From Apostichopus japonicus (Eukaryota; Echinodermata; Holothuroidea; Aspidochirotida; Stichopodidae): 64,000 nt of DNA. Within the stretch, counting starts at the first letter, position 1; each line of letters opens with the position of its first letter. The notes below the pieces were generated by a model. It did not search any database and was not told the origin of the DNA. It saw only the letters and a list, made by a program, of their open reading frames with translations. The DNA is taken from assembly GCF_037975245.1 (NCBI RefSeq), contig NC_092566.1:6388001-6452000 (forward strand), written 5' to 3'. This document shows positions 44,820 to 57,739 of the stretch, one piece after another. The translations under genes were made by a program, and so were the position numbers.

Positions 44820-47800
44820 GCAGTTTTTACTACAAGATAAGACCATACAAAGAAAAAGATTGGTTACTAAAATTGTTGATACACAATGTGAACATTTTTA
44901 ACAAGTTCTGGACTGACAACACATATGACCTGTGCACTTAAGTCAACAAGTGCTGCACAATATAAATATTATATAACTGTTAGGCACATTTCATGTACTG
45001 AGGACCATCAGGCACATATGACAACACTTAAGAAAACCAAATGTTGCAAGTTGATCTTACTGCAATTTCTGTTGTTTCAAATTTGCCTCGAACATCTTAA
45101 TTATTATTTCACACTGTTTTGGGGTTTTCTGAGTATAGCTGAGAGAGCCCATATCTCTATCAAACTAGTCAGCCAAATTAAATCAGTTGTCAGCCTTCCT
45201 GATTGGCCAACATATACAAAAACTTATTAAAGTAGTCTCTATACCATCAAATGAAACCCCTACCTCATATCAATCTGTTCTTTAATTAACAAATCGTTAT
45301 AATCCGCGTAAAGCATTTCTTTACAAAGTTACTGTTACTTCTGAGTACATGAATACTAAAACAATTAATTTGAAATCCTCACAACTTGGAAAACCATGAG
45401 GTTTGGAACATGAAACTGCCCTTGTAACATCTTCTGATTATAGCTTTTATGATCACAAATTTCAAAGCGAACCAGTCTAGCGAACGAGAGAGAGAGAGTC
45501 AATCCGCATGCACAACTAGTTGATTTAATTCTGAATTCATTCTGCAGTCGCTACACACTTCATGGAGATGAGATCACAAAAACACCATTCTCAACTTCTC
45601 AGTGCATAAGTAGAAGACTACATCTCATATCCTACATAACATATCTACAGCGTACAAATATAAAAAAAAAAATAATAAACCTCCCCAGCTACTTGCCACA
45701 TTATGAAACTATTAACTTAATTGATATTGGCCAACCCTGTTTTAACAGAATTTGGTACAAATATTTCGTAGCAATGCAGTTTGCCAAATCCATTAGCTGA
45801 TTGATGACTTTTTGCCAACCTTGAAAGCAATCTACAATGCAAAATAAAACCACCTCCAGTCAGGTTCGATCCAACCTGAAACTCTTGAGATACAAAGCTA
45901 TTTAAATTTTCACATCGACTTCTGCTGCCCTTTCACCCTATTTAAAAAATATCAGGGATTTTATATAGCCATTACGCTTAAAACATTTAACAGATACATG
46001 ACACCTGTCAATCCAGCTTAAAAAGCATCCAGATTTTGACATCCATCAAATGTGGAGAAATGCTGCACTCATCTAGGACGGATATGTGATGTACATACAA
46101 ACACTTGCTCCAAGCAACCAATCTTTAAGATAGTAAATTTTGAAGAATTTCCTTTTGACCTCAACGACCTTTGAACCCCACCAATTACGGTACAGACCTT
46201 GTACTTATTATGGGCCACCCTAACCTAAGACATCACATTCATACGTACTTGCGAATACACGTACATATATATATACAAGCACGCACACACAAACACATGC
46301 ATACACACATACAGACCAAGCTGACTGCACAGTAATACTATAAAAACGAATGATTAACAGCTGTATAAAGAAAAAGCGAAAGTCCGAAATCTACTTCTTG
46401 TAACATTCGTACACCATGCTGAGAGACAAGTTTGAAGCAGGGAATGTTCTGAGTAAATATGATTATATAGTTAAAACTAACACATGTAAAAAAAAAAACA
46501 TTTAAAATCGCACAGGACTCTATGTTGTCAAACAAACCTAGGACTAGTATTATAATACTGCAATAAGAAAGAACAGTTAAACATTCACTAAAGTACTGTG
46601 AAAAGGACAAATGACTATCACAGCCAAAGAGAGATTCAGTACCTGAAAAGAATTTTCAATGTTACGTACAATTTTGAAATTATAATTTTACCTCCGGCTA
46701 TGAATTGAAACAGTATTGAAGAAGAAAGAAGGAGGGAGGTGGGTGTTGCTCTGAGATCGTTATTGGATTTTAGATGTGAAACGGTGGATTCTGAGCGATA
46801 TTTAGGTCTATAATTTAGGTCAAAATGCATAGTTGTGCTAATATTAAGCAATTTTTACTTTATTTGAAACATGCTAACATTGATTCAATGCACACATAGG
46901 TTATTTCAGTGCTCAAATCTTACTCAAGTCTTAGTAAATACCAATTCATTTTACATCAGTATTTTGGATTTAGACAAGTTTACCATCAGTAGGCTTGAAA
47001 CCTACTGAGTATAGTAGAGTCTAATGACTATTTTCTAATTATTGATCCTAATTATTGATATATACGATGATTGGGATTACCATTATTGATTACAATCCCC
47101 TCAATTATTTTCATATTTATATTTTGCAATGAAACCCAGTAAGGTTTTAATTGTTAACAGAATTGGTACAGAATAGGATATAAAGATAGAAAAAAATTAT
47201 CAACCTCAGATCACAGAATGCCATCAAAAGTATCAAGGCTTATATTTAGATACAGCAAATGTTACAGAGATTAACATCAAATAATAAGCTCATAAGAAAT
47301 GAAAATTCTCACCGTCTGAAAACAGACAGTGATGGCAATCTTTACGAAGCATTAAACAGATACAAGTACCAATGTTCATGAGAAGAAAGAAGGAAAAAAA
47401 ACAGCTGCAAAATAAAATGACCAAATGGTTTCCTTTGGGAAGCATGAAGGTATATCAAAGATGTAAATATTTCAGATTACATATTTATTAAATACATATT
47501 CAGCAATGTACAAGTATACTTCATATCAAATATCATGAAATGTAGACAGCCTTTTGCAAGTCGCAGCCTCTTTGCAAAATTAAAAACAAAATTGGATTTA
47601 TTTCTGTTCCTAGTTTCAGTAACGACTCACAGAATGAAGTGAAATTAAATCACAATATCTTTGCAAGTTTTTTATTTGAAGGAATCTTTCCTTTTGAATG
47701 TTGTTAATGACAGCCTCTGAGTTTAGTTGCACAACTGACATAGAAAACCTTTTTATCTGTTACATCATTGACAATGTTTTTTTTTTATTATCTTGTTCTG

Positions 47801-48898
47801 ACATTTCCACAGTACAGGTTGATGATGTGCTACCCAATGAATGGAAATGAAATCATCTCATACTTTGTTCTTTATGCATAATTTGCATAATAACTAATTG
47901 TTTAGCAATTCACCTCCTTTTATTACTGCTCCAGTTTGGGCTATGATTTGCTGAAAAAACTAAGTCATATGCAAAGAGAGATTTCAGGGACATGATCATA
48001 AAATTATGAAGCTGGCACAGAGGTTAGTTGGAAGTTAACGACAGAGAGGAGGGGCTATTGGGGACAGCCCAATCTCCCCCCCCCCCCAATCCCCATGTAT
48101 CATAGGCCACCTAAATTTCAAACATTTAAAATATCCTACCATGCGCAATACAAACTACTTACAAAGGATGCAAGCACCATCAAAAACACTGCTGGTGGTT
48201 TGAAAGAAAATGGGTAAATAGAATTTACAATACATCATATTGAACAATAACAGACATGCAGGAGAAAGAACCAATCAAACACTTTCTGAGTATTAAAGGT
48301 AATAGAGTTAGGCAAGAACACATAAAATCCTGTTTACAGAACAAACTAACAATGGAAAAAAAAGTCTGGTGAAAATGGTTCTTCATTTGATTTTGAGAGA
48401 GCAAACTTTAAATTTTCTTAGGCATCTTCACCAATTTTTGGAGAGGGCATGAGGGAGTCTCTAATGATCTTACATGAGAGTTTTTGGTCTCCAGCAAAGG
48501 TTTTCTTATATTTAATACAGTATTTAAATGCAGAAGATATGAATCAACCAATAATTCCTTCTTGAGATAAATCATTACAACACTGACACAATTCCCACAC
48601 ATGCACAAAGTTCATTTGGTACTGTGGTCACTGAAATGTACCAACAGTCACATCATGCAGCTATACAAACCAAACCATGAATCATCACAGACTCACCTGT
48701 ATGCCTCAACTGTATGTATCAAACCACAGATCATTACACCAACATTTCATTATCACACTTAACTGTCACCTCACAATACCGAGGAAATTTACAAGAAATG
48801 TCTATTACTACACAGCATTACGACGCCATACACAAATATTCAAAATAAAATAAAACTGTTAGTAAACTGCTTATCCACTAGAGAGCCTGTATAGGAGA
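44820..48898. other. Non-coding AT-rich sequence, possible 3' UTR of the minus-strand gene
   Basis: No exon, RNA gene or complete element was recognised. A CA-rich tract lies at about 46250-46315 and a C run near 48078. Confidence 0.4.
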
Positions 48899-48995
48899 AT
48901 GTGTAAAAGTAAGTTGGCCTGACGTTTCGATCCTAGCAGGATCTTCAGAAGATCCTGCTAGGATCGAAACGTCAGGCCAACTTACTTTTACACAT
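48899..48995. repeat. Perfect 97-bp palindrome made of a Penelope-type hammerhead-like motif
   Basis: The arms 48899-48946 and 48948-48995 are exact reverse complements around a single central A. Each arm read outward is GAAGATCCTGCTAGGATC, then GAAACGTCAGGCC, then CTTACTTTTACACA. GATCC...GGATC followed by GAAAC and GTC has the stem II/GAAA/GUC order of the minimal hammerhead motifs found in Penelope-like retroelements. The leading CTGA of the core is lost at the palindrome centre. A partial relative lies at 57683-57739. Confidence 0.85.
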
Positions 48996-49734
48996 ACACA
49001 AATATTAAGAGCAGCATGTGATAGTACTCAGAGCGACATACAATAGCAGTACGCCATGTACTCTAGTAGTAAGAGTAATATGCCATACCCTAGTGTTAGC
49101 AGCAGTATGTTGTACCCTAGTGTCACAAGCTGTATGGAAATTTAAATCTCCCGTAGGTTGACTATTAAAAGTTGATGGCTCGTCAAACTCTCCGTAGTTT
49201 ATAGATGTATAAGGTAATGTATTACAACATGTTATGTAACCAAAATAGGGCCACATAGGATATTACATAACTTCACTAGGGACATGCTTGATGGTGAAAT
49301 AACTTCCTTGTATCTGAATTTCAAAGTTGAATAAGTTGTATAGAAACACATGTGGGAGGCATGGTATCACTTTTAGTGAATAACATTTGGTGTTCATTTA
49401 AAAGGACTCAAACCACATCTGGTTGTCAGCAGTTGTCATACAGACTTCATGACTGTGTGTAGTTTTCTATCTACCTTATTATCATAATGCTTCCAAAGCT
49501 ATATTGTTGAGCAAGTGGCATAGGGGAAAAAAATACAAGATCTAGAAGGAGATAGATGGAGAGTTAATTTACACCAGTGTTGTCAGTACATCCTCTATGC
49601 CAGTCCTATACTGTCTGTTTCCTGAGGATATTGGTTCCATTTGAAATGGTAAGATTTTTATTTGTAAATGTAATTTTTAGAACGACTCACAGTGGATAAT
49701 TTTCTAGTATTGGTAAAATAATGATTAATGTTGT

Positions 49735-50075
49735 ACTAAAATCAGCATGCTATGTACCCTAGTAGAAAGAGCAGCATGATATAACCTAGTAATCAGTGCA
49801 GTATGCAATGCATCCTATTATCAAGAGCAGTATGCAATGCACCCTAGTACTAAGACAGTATGCAATGCACCCTAGTACTAAGAGCAGCATGCAATGCATC
49901 CTAGTACTAAGAGCAGCATGCAATGCATCCTAGTACTAAGACAGTATGCAATGCACCCTAGTACTAAGAGCATCATGCAATGCACCCTAGTACTAAGAGC
50001 AGCATGCAATGCATCCTAGTACTAAGAGCATCATGCAATGCACCCTAGTACTAAGAGCAGCATGCCATAGGCTAG
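49735..50075. repeat. Tandem repeat, about 30-bp unit
   Basis: The unit is AGTACTAAGAGCAGCATGCA plus ATGCATCCT or ATGCACCCT. It is regular between about 49820 and 50060 and decays on both sides. Degenerate relatives at about 49010-49130 (GAGCAGCATG..., CCCTAGTGTTAGCAGCAGTATG) suggest the array was once longer or has a dispersed origin. Confidence 0.85.
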
Positions 50076-50289
50076 TAGGAAGATCAACATCCCTTACCCA
50101 CAAACAGTAGTATGTAATACCCTAATACTAGAGCAGCATGGGATACCATAGTACAAACAGTATCATACCTTGTAACCCTAGTTATGACAGCAACATATTA
50201 GTACCATATTACATATAAACATACCATACCCTAGTAATGAACAGCTAGACTGTGTCCTTAAAGAATACTTCTGCAGTGTCCACGACGAG

Positions 50290-50820
50290 AAATAAAGTAT
50301 CCATGAATAGTACTGGTTTTAGTATCCTTTAAGTGTACAAACGGTATGAACTTGAAGAGTACAGTAAATATAGCATTCTTGGAGAATACCAACTGTGGTG
50401 TATTTAAAAAGTACTAGGTAATACCCCTTGAGGTACACTATTTGCAGTCTCCTTGAAGATTACTAAATAAAGTTTATCTTGAGAAGTACCAACTGTAGAA
50501 TCATTGAAAAGTACTAGCTTAGTATCCTTGAAGGGTACTTAATATAGTACTTATTCTTGAGGAGTACCAACTTTAGGATCATTGAAAAGCACTAGCTTAT
50601 ACCCTTGAAGTACACTGACTAGTATCCTTGAAGGGTACTTAATATAGCATTCTTGAGGAGTACCAACTGTAGTGTCATAGAAAAGCACTAGCTTATACTA
50701 TTTGTGGTATTCTTGAAGGGTACTCACTATATAGCATTCTTGAGGAGTACCGACTTTAGGATCCTTGAACAGTACCATCTATATTATCGTTGAAGAGTAC
50801 TAGCCAGTATCCAGTGGACA
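50290..50820. repeat. Degenerate compound tandem repeat
   Basis: Alternating motifs GTATCCTTGAAGGGTACTTA and ATAGCATTCTTGAGGAGTAC, with GAAAAGCACTAGCTTA, recur at variable spacing up to about 200 bp before the coding exon at 51015-51256. Read on the minus strand it would lie in that transcript's 3' UTR. Confidence 0.75.
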
Positions 50821-51014
50821 ATACAAAACAGGGTTTGGCACATCTGTGTATTACTTGAGAATGAAAGCCCTGGTGAATGACATTTTTCCTGGATGCCTTC
50901 CTTGTGCATATTTTACCTGGCAATGCTAATAGCAGCCCTGATAAAGAATGTATTAAGGTTGTTATTAAATACTGACAATATTATATGTCATTTGGGACAC
51001 CTCAGTCACCCGCC

Positions 51015-51256
51015 TCACTGAGGGTATCTCTCCTCCCAAGATCCAAATCCTGCATCTCCACGTTTACCCATTTCATCGTCTGCTCTGTTGGCGCTATGTT
51101 CGACCGGTGCTTTCTCTACTACCGCTGCGGAGTTATCGTGCTCCTTCTTTGACTGATTCCCATCGGTCGTCCTGCCGGTATCACTCGCAGGAGTCATTCT
51201 CATAATTTTGTAGGTGCGTGCCAGGTACAGAATGGCCAGAATTATTAACAAAATTC
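51015..51256 (-). CDS. Membrane protein, terminal coding exon B (distal alternative)
   Basis: A minus-strand exon. The acceptor TTTTTCTACTTTCAG ends at 51257, and the exon opens in phase 1 (G|GA), then ATTTTGTTAATAATTCTGG. It encodes the second half of a helix (ILLIILAILYLARTYK) followed by a charged, polar tail of about 60 residues ending GSWEERYPQ and TGA at 51015-51017. It joins in phase to the exon at 62410-62534, giving a full transmembrane helix. It competes with exon A (59527-59651), which has the same phase. The tail has no domain I recognise. The protein may belong to a TMEM72-like group, which is a tentative call. Confidence 0.7.
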
Positions 51257-52571
51257 CTGAAAGTAGAAAAAGCTGGTATTATTAATATTTTGCATAATAT
51301 TGTAAATAACTAAATATTAAAACGGAAATGTTTCCTCAAGGTAATGATCAAAGTAGTCTTAAAAGTAGTAAAAATTGTAAAGTACATAACCAGCAGGCAG
51401 CAGGCCAGACGGTATGTGGAGAAGTTTAATACTGAGCACTGCGTACTGTTATGTCTATTACAGTACATTACAATGCGTACATGTTATTTGTAAGTCTCTA
51501 TTGAATGGTTTCGGCAGCATGCTGGTGTCACTTTGCCACATGAACATTGCCAATGGTCAGCTTGTTGAGAAATCTGCATTGTACATTAACTAGGAACAGA
51601 GCTAAGTCAAATTATTCCTTCATGAAGGGTAAAGTTCCCCAAGAGTTCAAGTGTTATGAAACAAGTCAGCCTGCAGAATGTTAAAAAAATCTTCCAAAGA
51701 CTACTACAGGTATTAGAGGAGTGCAGTAATTTCAGTAAATACTGCAGACACAAGGCATCGCTGAAGCCGAGGGGGTATTACAGTAGTTTAGGAGAGGTAT
51801 GCCAGGGTTGGGTGGTGCCAGGTCTAGAGATTCCACCAGCCTAAGTGAAGCTGGGGGGTGGGGGTAAGGGGGGCAGGAATACCCCAAAGATTAAGTGAAT
51901 TATTCCTCTCCCTTTCAGTCTCCTGGTTACTGTTTGGCTTTTAACTTTTTCTGACCAAACAGTGTGAGATTAACACCTAAAAATAACTGGATATATCTCA
52001 GCCTAAGAGATCTAGGTCGCACCGTTTGGATAGTCTTGGCTTGAACGTTTAGTATCAGCTGTATTCCAATACAGTAAGCTACGAGGGCAATGTCCACAAA
52101 TTTAATGTGATATGTTCTAGCTTTTGAAACTATGCTTAGGAAATATGTTCTAATTTTCATCATCAATTCTGTTGTAACTTTTGTGGACTAGAGTAACAAC
52201 CTGTTTTTTTCCCTATGTACCTTACCTCTCTCTCTGCTGTTTTACCACCAGAGTGAAGCATTAAATATGATCTACTCTTAACTATCCTGGGAAGATAGGC
52301 TTCTCTGCATATATGTACACTGTCTCTTAAAAGGTCTCAGATACAATAACATTCTAAGATAAAAGAAAACAATACACAAATTTGTTGTTATTTTATAAAT
52401 AAACTGGTGTACTGTATTTCTCAATTTAAAATCTGACAACCAAAATGAATACCGGAAATAATTGAATTATTTCAGTGCACAGAGTGTAAGATTTACTAAG
52501 TATGAACATACAGTAGATGTACAGTGCTGGCAAATTTCCTTATATGCACACTCAACTATGTACTTAACATA
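51257..52571. other. Probable intron of the minus-strand gene, nothing else recognised
   Basis: No exon with good borders was found on either strand. A G-rich run (GGGGGGTGGGGG-like) lies near 51850. Confidence 0.4.
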
Positions 52572-52579
52572 ACAATAGT

Positions 52580-54028
52580 CATAGGCGTACGAGGCGGGGG
52601 GGCAGGGCGGCAGACTGCCCCCCCAAATTTTCAGAGGACAAGAAATTCGGGCAAAAGTCCTGAAAAATTCGGGCAGCCTATGAGGAGAAAAGAAAATATA
52701 TATATTTTTTTCTCCTCTTAGGCTGCCCGAATTTTTCAGGACTTTTGCCCGAATTTCTTGTCCTCTGGAAATATATATATTATATATATATATATATATA
52801 TGCAGTAGCTTGCCCGAATCTTTTTCAAATTTTTGCCCAACAATTCTATGATTTTCTTTATTTAGCATCATGATGCCCGAATATTTCCGTGTAACACCAC
52901 CGTAAGCGCAGTTCATCTGGGCTACCACGCTTTTTGCACGATCAATTTTTTTCTAACTAGTCAATTGTTTACCTGGACCAAGGGTGGCGGAACCGGGGGG
53001 CACAGGGGGTACGTGCCCCCCACTTTGCCTAAGGTTAAAAATGTGCCTTTTTTCTACATAAAAATTGAGGTGCCTCAAGTTAGCAAGAGGCCAGGGAACC
53101 AGAATGAACACTCGGGGAGGGCCGTTTCCGGCCATCTGAGGGTTTGTAAAACCAAAATTTTCTAGTACGCTCCGCGCCAAACGATGGTGGCGCTCCGCTC
53201 AGATAGTCGTGCATACAACTTTGCAAATCCTGGCTAAGCCCGTGACTTTTAATGAATTTCTGTGGGGCAAACTCAAAGCTATTTCGAATGGAAAAATTTG
53301 TTAAGATATTAACAAGAAAAAAAACTCTAATTCGGAAGATTCCTACATTAGCAACTAGCATGATTTCACCTCTTTTCGTCTCAAAAGAAAACTTGTTCTT
53401 GGTTTCCCAATTTGCGCATTGGATATTGCAGTGCTAGTATGCATATTTTCCTTTGGGGGGGGGGGGGGGCGTTGATGGAGTGATGTGTATACACAAATAT
53501 GATAATGCAATAAGAGTTATATCTTTTTCATGGATGGTGGGGGGGGGGAGTGCAGGTTTATCATAGTCTTTGTTATATTTTATACTTTTTTGTGAGACAA
53601 ATTGCAGTCTCACCCGACACAGCGACATTATCCCACCTCCGTGTCGTTGAACAATGTATGTTTTCCTGGAGGTAGCTGAGTACTGTGTTAAAATAATAAA
53701 TATGGTAACTAAATAGGAGCTTCAAAAATATACTGTCCCATTTTTCCCCTTCAAAGTGATGTTACCTGTTTTTCTTCTTCTAATTTACGAAATTTTTGGG
53801 GAGGTGTAAATTTCTAAAACGTGAGATTATAAAATAAAGAATGTTTAGATGCAACTTGCAAGGCCTCAGAAGTGCCGTTTCCGGCAATCTGAGAGGCATT
53901 GTTTGTCAAAAATTTTCTTGTACGCTACGCGCCAACCGATGGTGGCGCTCCGCTTAGATAGTGTCACGGGAACTTTCGGGCACAAAAAGTTCTGCCCCCC
54001 CAAACTGAAATGGTCCCGTACGCCTATG
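52580..54028. mobile_element. Non-autonomous DNA element, 1449 bp, copy 2 (same family as 4347-5906)
   Basis: It has an exact 12-bp inverted terminal repeat, CATAGGCGTACG at the left and CGTACGCCTATG at the right. The exact 8-bp target duplication ACAATAGT lies at 52572-52579 and 54029-54036. It holds two hairpin modules (53168-53207 and 53923-53962). Relative to the first copy it lacks about 155 bp and carries an inverted duplication of its own left part (52631-52768). No protein is encoded. It lies in the probable intron between the two alternative terminal exons. Confidence 0.9.
52631..52768. repeat. Inverted duplication (foldback) inside the element
   Basis: The left arm (52631 to about 52690: CAGAGGACAAGAAATTCGGG, then AAAAGTCCTGAAAAATTCGG) returns in inverse at about 52708-52768 with one mismatch. 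They are separated by about 17 bp of AT-rich sequence. The element copy at 4347-5906 has only the left arm. Confidence 0.88.
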
Positions 54029-54979
54029 ACAATAGTGGACTGTACCAGCTTTGAAATCTAACTGTATGAGTCATATCTACAGAGCTTTGCAAACTTTAGA
54101 GCCATTTATTGAACAATTACACCAAAACGGTACAGTACAGTATAATATAATTACACAATTGTGTCAATGTGGCACGATGCCAATGAGTACTGTAGTGTCG
54201 AGTTTATGTGCTAGAAAATCGTACACACATGCATACTAACTGCATACTCATTGAATTAACTGTTGATCCATCAGAGTGAATCATTGATATACATCATACC
54301 ATATGTCATATATACATATGCACTATTCATGCATAGATACATATTTACTTGGCTGTGTAGTCTCAATACTGCAGTATTCCATGCCACATGTTAACTAAAG
54401 TTCTGTAATATCCCTAATACTTGTAACTTGGGTCATTGGTCAATATTGATATCAAGATGTTGTCATTAATTAATTAAAAGATATCAAATTTTATATTTCA
54501 TATATTGCAGGAAGCTGAATTGCTTCAGTGCACTGCAACATTTTAAAAGTAATATTCTACAGAAAATTAGTCAACAATTTAACACTGAACCTGGTATTAC
54601 TGTACATTACAAAGTCTGCAATTTTCTGGAGAAAGTTCGTCCACAGTCTCTAACACCGTGGAAGAAACAATTCTGCTGAGTGTTGGTAAACTATCAAGTA
54701 TGATTCCTGGAGAAAGGTTATCGACACTATATAACATTGGAGATATTCCTGGAGAGGGTTATCTTCAACACTTTAACACTGTTCAGATATAACATTATTT
54801 CTTGGAGAGGATTAGTCGACTCTCTTTTCACACTGAAGATATATAACATTATCCCTGGATAGGACTAGCCAACATTGTTACACTGGCAATATTACAAATG
54901 TGTTGCATTAATAAAGCTTCAATGAAAATCTAAATAATATTAGGCATTTAGCTACGCTATTCATGGTAAACCATATCAC

Positions 54980-55235
54980 AGCACTTACAGACGTTATATT
55001 ACCCCTGGTCAATGAAAACCTGTCCCAGAGACAATCCCTCCAGTAAGCAGCAGTTATATACTGCTCCCAATGACAAGTTACCTCACAGGTACCCATTTAA
55101 CCCCTGGGTGGAGAGAGGCAAGTGAGATAAAGCATCTTGCCCAAGGACACAACCTAATGAACTAGGCAGGAATCGAACCAGCAATCCTTGGATCACGAGT
55201 CGGACGCCTTAGCCAATTGGCCACCACACTCTCAT
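54980..55235 (-). mobile_element. tRNA-derived SINE, with tRNA-like head
   Basis: On the minus strand the head reads GTGTGGTGGCCAATTGGCTA (A box TGGCCAATTGG) and later GGTTCGATTCC (B box). The body TTGGGCAAGATGCTTTATCT, then ACCCAGGGGTTAAATGGGTA and GACAGGTTTTCATTGACCAG, is shared with 12945-13200. The pol III boxes are intact by eye, so this copy could be transcribed. The 3' end is shorter than in the other copy. Confidence 0.8.
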
Positions 55236-56065
55236 CTAAAAGTGTAAAGTTAACACAATCTTGATTTAGATGCAGACCCAGAGGTATTAAATAGCACAGA
55301 CGACCTCAGGATGAAACCTCCAGTCTGCATCAGACGAGATCCTCTTGTACCAAACAGAATGTTAATGTACTGACTGCTAAGTATTATGTGATAAGAGCTG
55401 AATAAAATTATAAATAAGCTGGTAAGGATCAGGTTCACTTGCAGTGTTAACACACAGCATTATTTATAAATTCTCCATATTGTACTGTACTTGTGACTCC
55501 CCAAAGTTTTAATCTTTATTTCCCTCCCCCTCCCCGCCCCCACCACCCCAACCCCCAATCCAATCTGGTAGAAATGAACCCATCTGCAGTCCTTTGTAAT
55601 GAACTAGAACTTTGATCTCTATTTTACCCCCTCCACTCTCCTTGACACACAAGTATTGCCTACATGAACAGCACTTTGTCCGGTCTCAGGTAAAAGTGTA
55701 TGAAATTAAAAAGAATTCTTAAAATAGCTTGAATGTTTCAACCTCTCTGGAATTCAAGCTGTCCATCAGTGCCTCAGTGGTGGTCTTTGAACACACATAC
55801 AGACTAACAGATACTGTAGATGCAGGACCATGGCAAAAAAACTTAGGCTTGGAAATTGTCATAACAAGACCATGGAACAAAACATGTGAGTTATTAGCCA
55901 AGAAAAACATAGCTTTGGCCCTAAATGTGCATGAAAGACTGACAATTTTCAGAATGGTAAAACTTGTATATATTCGATTTCACTGACATTTCTAAGGAAA
56001 ATTAGTGCTCAAATAAACAAACTTTAAGCATATACAGCACTCTATGGTATTATATGGTAATGTGT

Positions 56066-56466
56066 ACGCTAGTACAATCAAATAAACCATAGGTACTGTA
56101 CATACACTAGTACAATAAAATAAAACAAAGGTACTGTACGCTAGTACAATAAAATAAAACAAAGGTACTGTACGCCAGTACAATAAAATAAAACAAAGGT
56201 ACTGTACGCCAGTACAATAAAATAAAACAAAGGTACTGTACGCCAGTACAATCAGATAAAACAAAGGTACTGTACGCTAGTACAATGAAATAAAACAAAG
56301 GTACTGTAAGCTAGTACAATCAAATAAAACAAAGGTACTGTATGCCAGTACAATCAAATAAAACAAAGGTACTGTACCGCAGTACAATAAAATAAAACAA
56401 AGTTAATGTACGCTAGTTTAATAAAATAAAACAAAGGTACTGTACGCTAGTTTAATAAAATAAAAA
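56066..56466. repeat. Tandem repeat, 34-bp unit, about 12 copies
   Basis: The unit is GGTACTGTACGCCAGTACAA plus TAAAATAAAACAAA. Minor variants (CTAGTACAATC, CCGCAGTAC) mark individual units. Each unit carries two or three GTAC sites, giving it local self-complementarity. Confidence 0.93.
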
Positions 56467-57682
56467 CAATCTTGTTAATTCAGAGAATCTGGAATTTTCA
56501 AGGTGGTCTAGCACCTCTTGGCTAGTATTGCCAATGATGCAATTTAGAGACGATACATTGATGAAATATTAAGTACACAATTTCACTAAAGTTGCAAACT
56601 GTTTTATAAAATGTAAAGTTTAAATAAATAAATTGTACGGTCTTACCAAACAAAGCAAAATCAATAAAAAACGGAAGAAAATCAATAAAAGGGGAAGTGT
56701 ATCACCAAGGTAACCATAAACAAAATTCATAAAAATATATATATCATAAATAGCCTAGGCTAAATTGCACCACCTTTGCAAGTTATATACAAAAACACAA
56801 AAAGTGTAATAATTGGCAAGTCTCTGTGAATTATTAAACTATTTTAAAATAGAATTATAAATTTATGCATTAGTTACAAAAGTTTAGTGTGCATCTCATT
56901 GATAAAGAAGGACGACTAATTTAGTAAATGAATACATGAATAAAAATGTTGGCAATCTTAATAAATTTAACTTCAGTGATAATAATTAAAAGTAATAAGT
57001 TGTATGATTTGCAGTACTAGAATCCCATTTCCAGTGCGTAAATTTTGCTTCCCACCATCCGTCTAAAATACCGATAACGCTAACAACATCATCTTTAAGT
57101 TAAAGTAGCCAGTTCTAATTTGCAATGTAAAATGTTGACACCAATATAACACTTGAAATGAGACCTTTATTCTTAGTCGATTCTATCATCAATGTCACAA
57201 GGAAATGCTTGAAACCTTCAAATAATTTACTATAAGAACACACAAATTATCAGTAGTTAGCCTAGATATTTAACATATAGCAGATGATGTTATCGTCCAG
57301 GGAATAAATTTATCTGGTATCGCAATGGGGAAATGCTACAAATGCAAGACGTTCACGTTGCAAGTCCAGAGATGAACAGCACAAAGCAGTTTTGGTACAC
57401 AGAAACAAATTTGCGTTTTATAAAGAGAAATTAAGTAACTTTCAAAAATTGATCACATAAAATATGAATACTAAATTATTATTATTATTAAACTTTGTCC
57501 TTCTACAGTTTATCTCCTACCTCTCCTCTTCCCCATGTTGGTTTCTTTCTTCTTGACACCCTTTGTCAACTAATCCTCTTACATCAATCTCTTTTTGTGT
57601 TCACCCTGCTCATTAACCTTTCTGTATTCTGTGCTTGTATTTTGTCCCTTGTAGTTTGTTTCTGTTACTTGTCATTCAGCCT

Positions 57683-57739
57683 CTGAAGAAGATCCTGCTA
57701 CAGTAGCATCCAAATGTCAGGCCCACTTACTTTTACACA
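57683..57739 (+). repeat. Degenerate hammerhead-like motif, relative of the 48.9-kb palindrome
   Basis: CTGAAGA (the CUGANGA core) is followed by AGATCCTGCTACAGTAGCAT, CCAAATGTCAGG and CCCACTTACTTTTACACA. The GAAA of the core has become CAAA. The flank CTTACTTTTACACA matches the arms at 48899-48995, which shows what the palindrome lost at its centre. Confidence 0.6.

Noticed and set aside
55140-55235. Possible tRNA gene (A and B boxes present)
   Set aside because: The cloverleaf does not close and the sequence runs straight into a SINE body shared with 12945-13200, so it is a SINE head.
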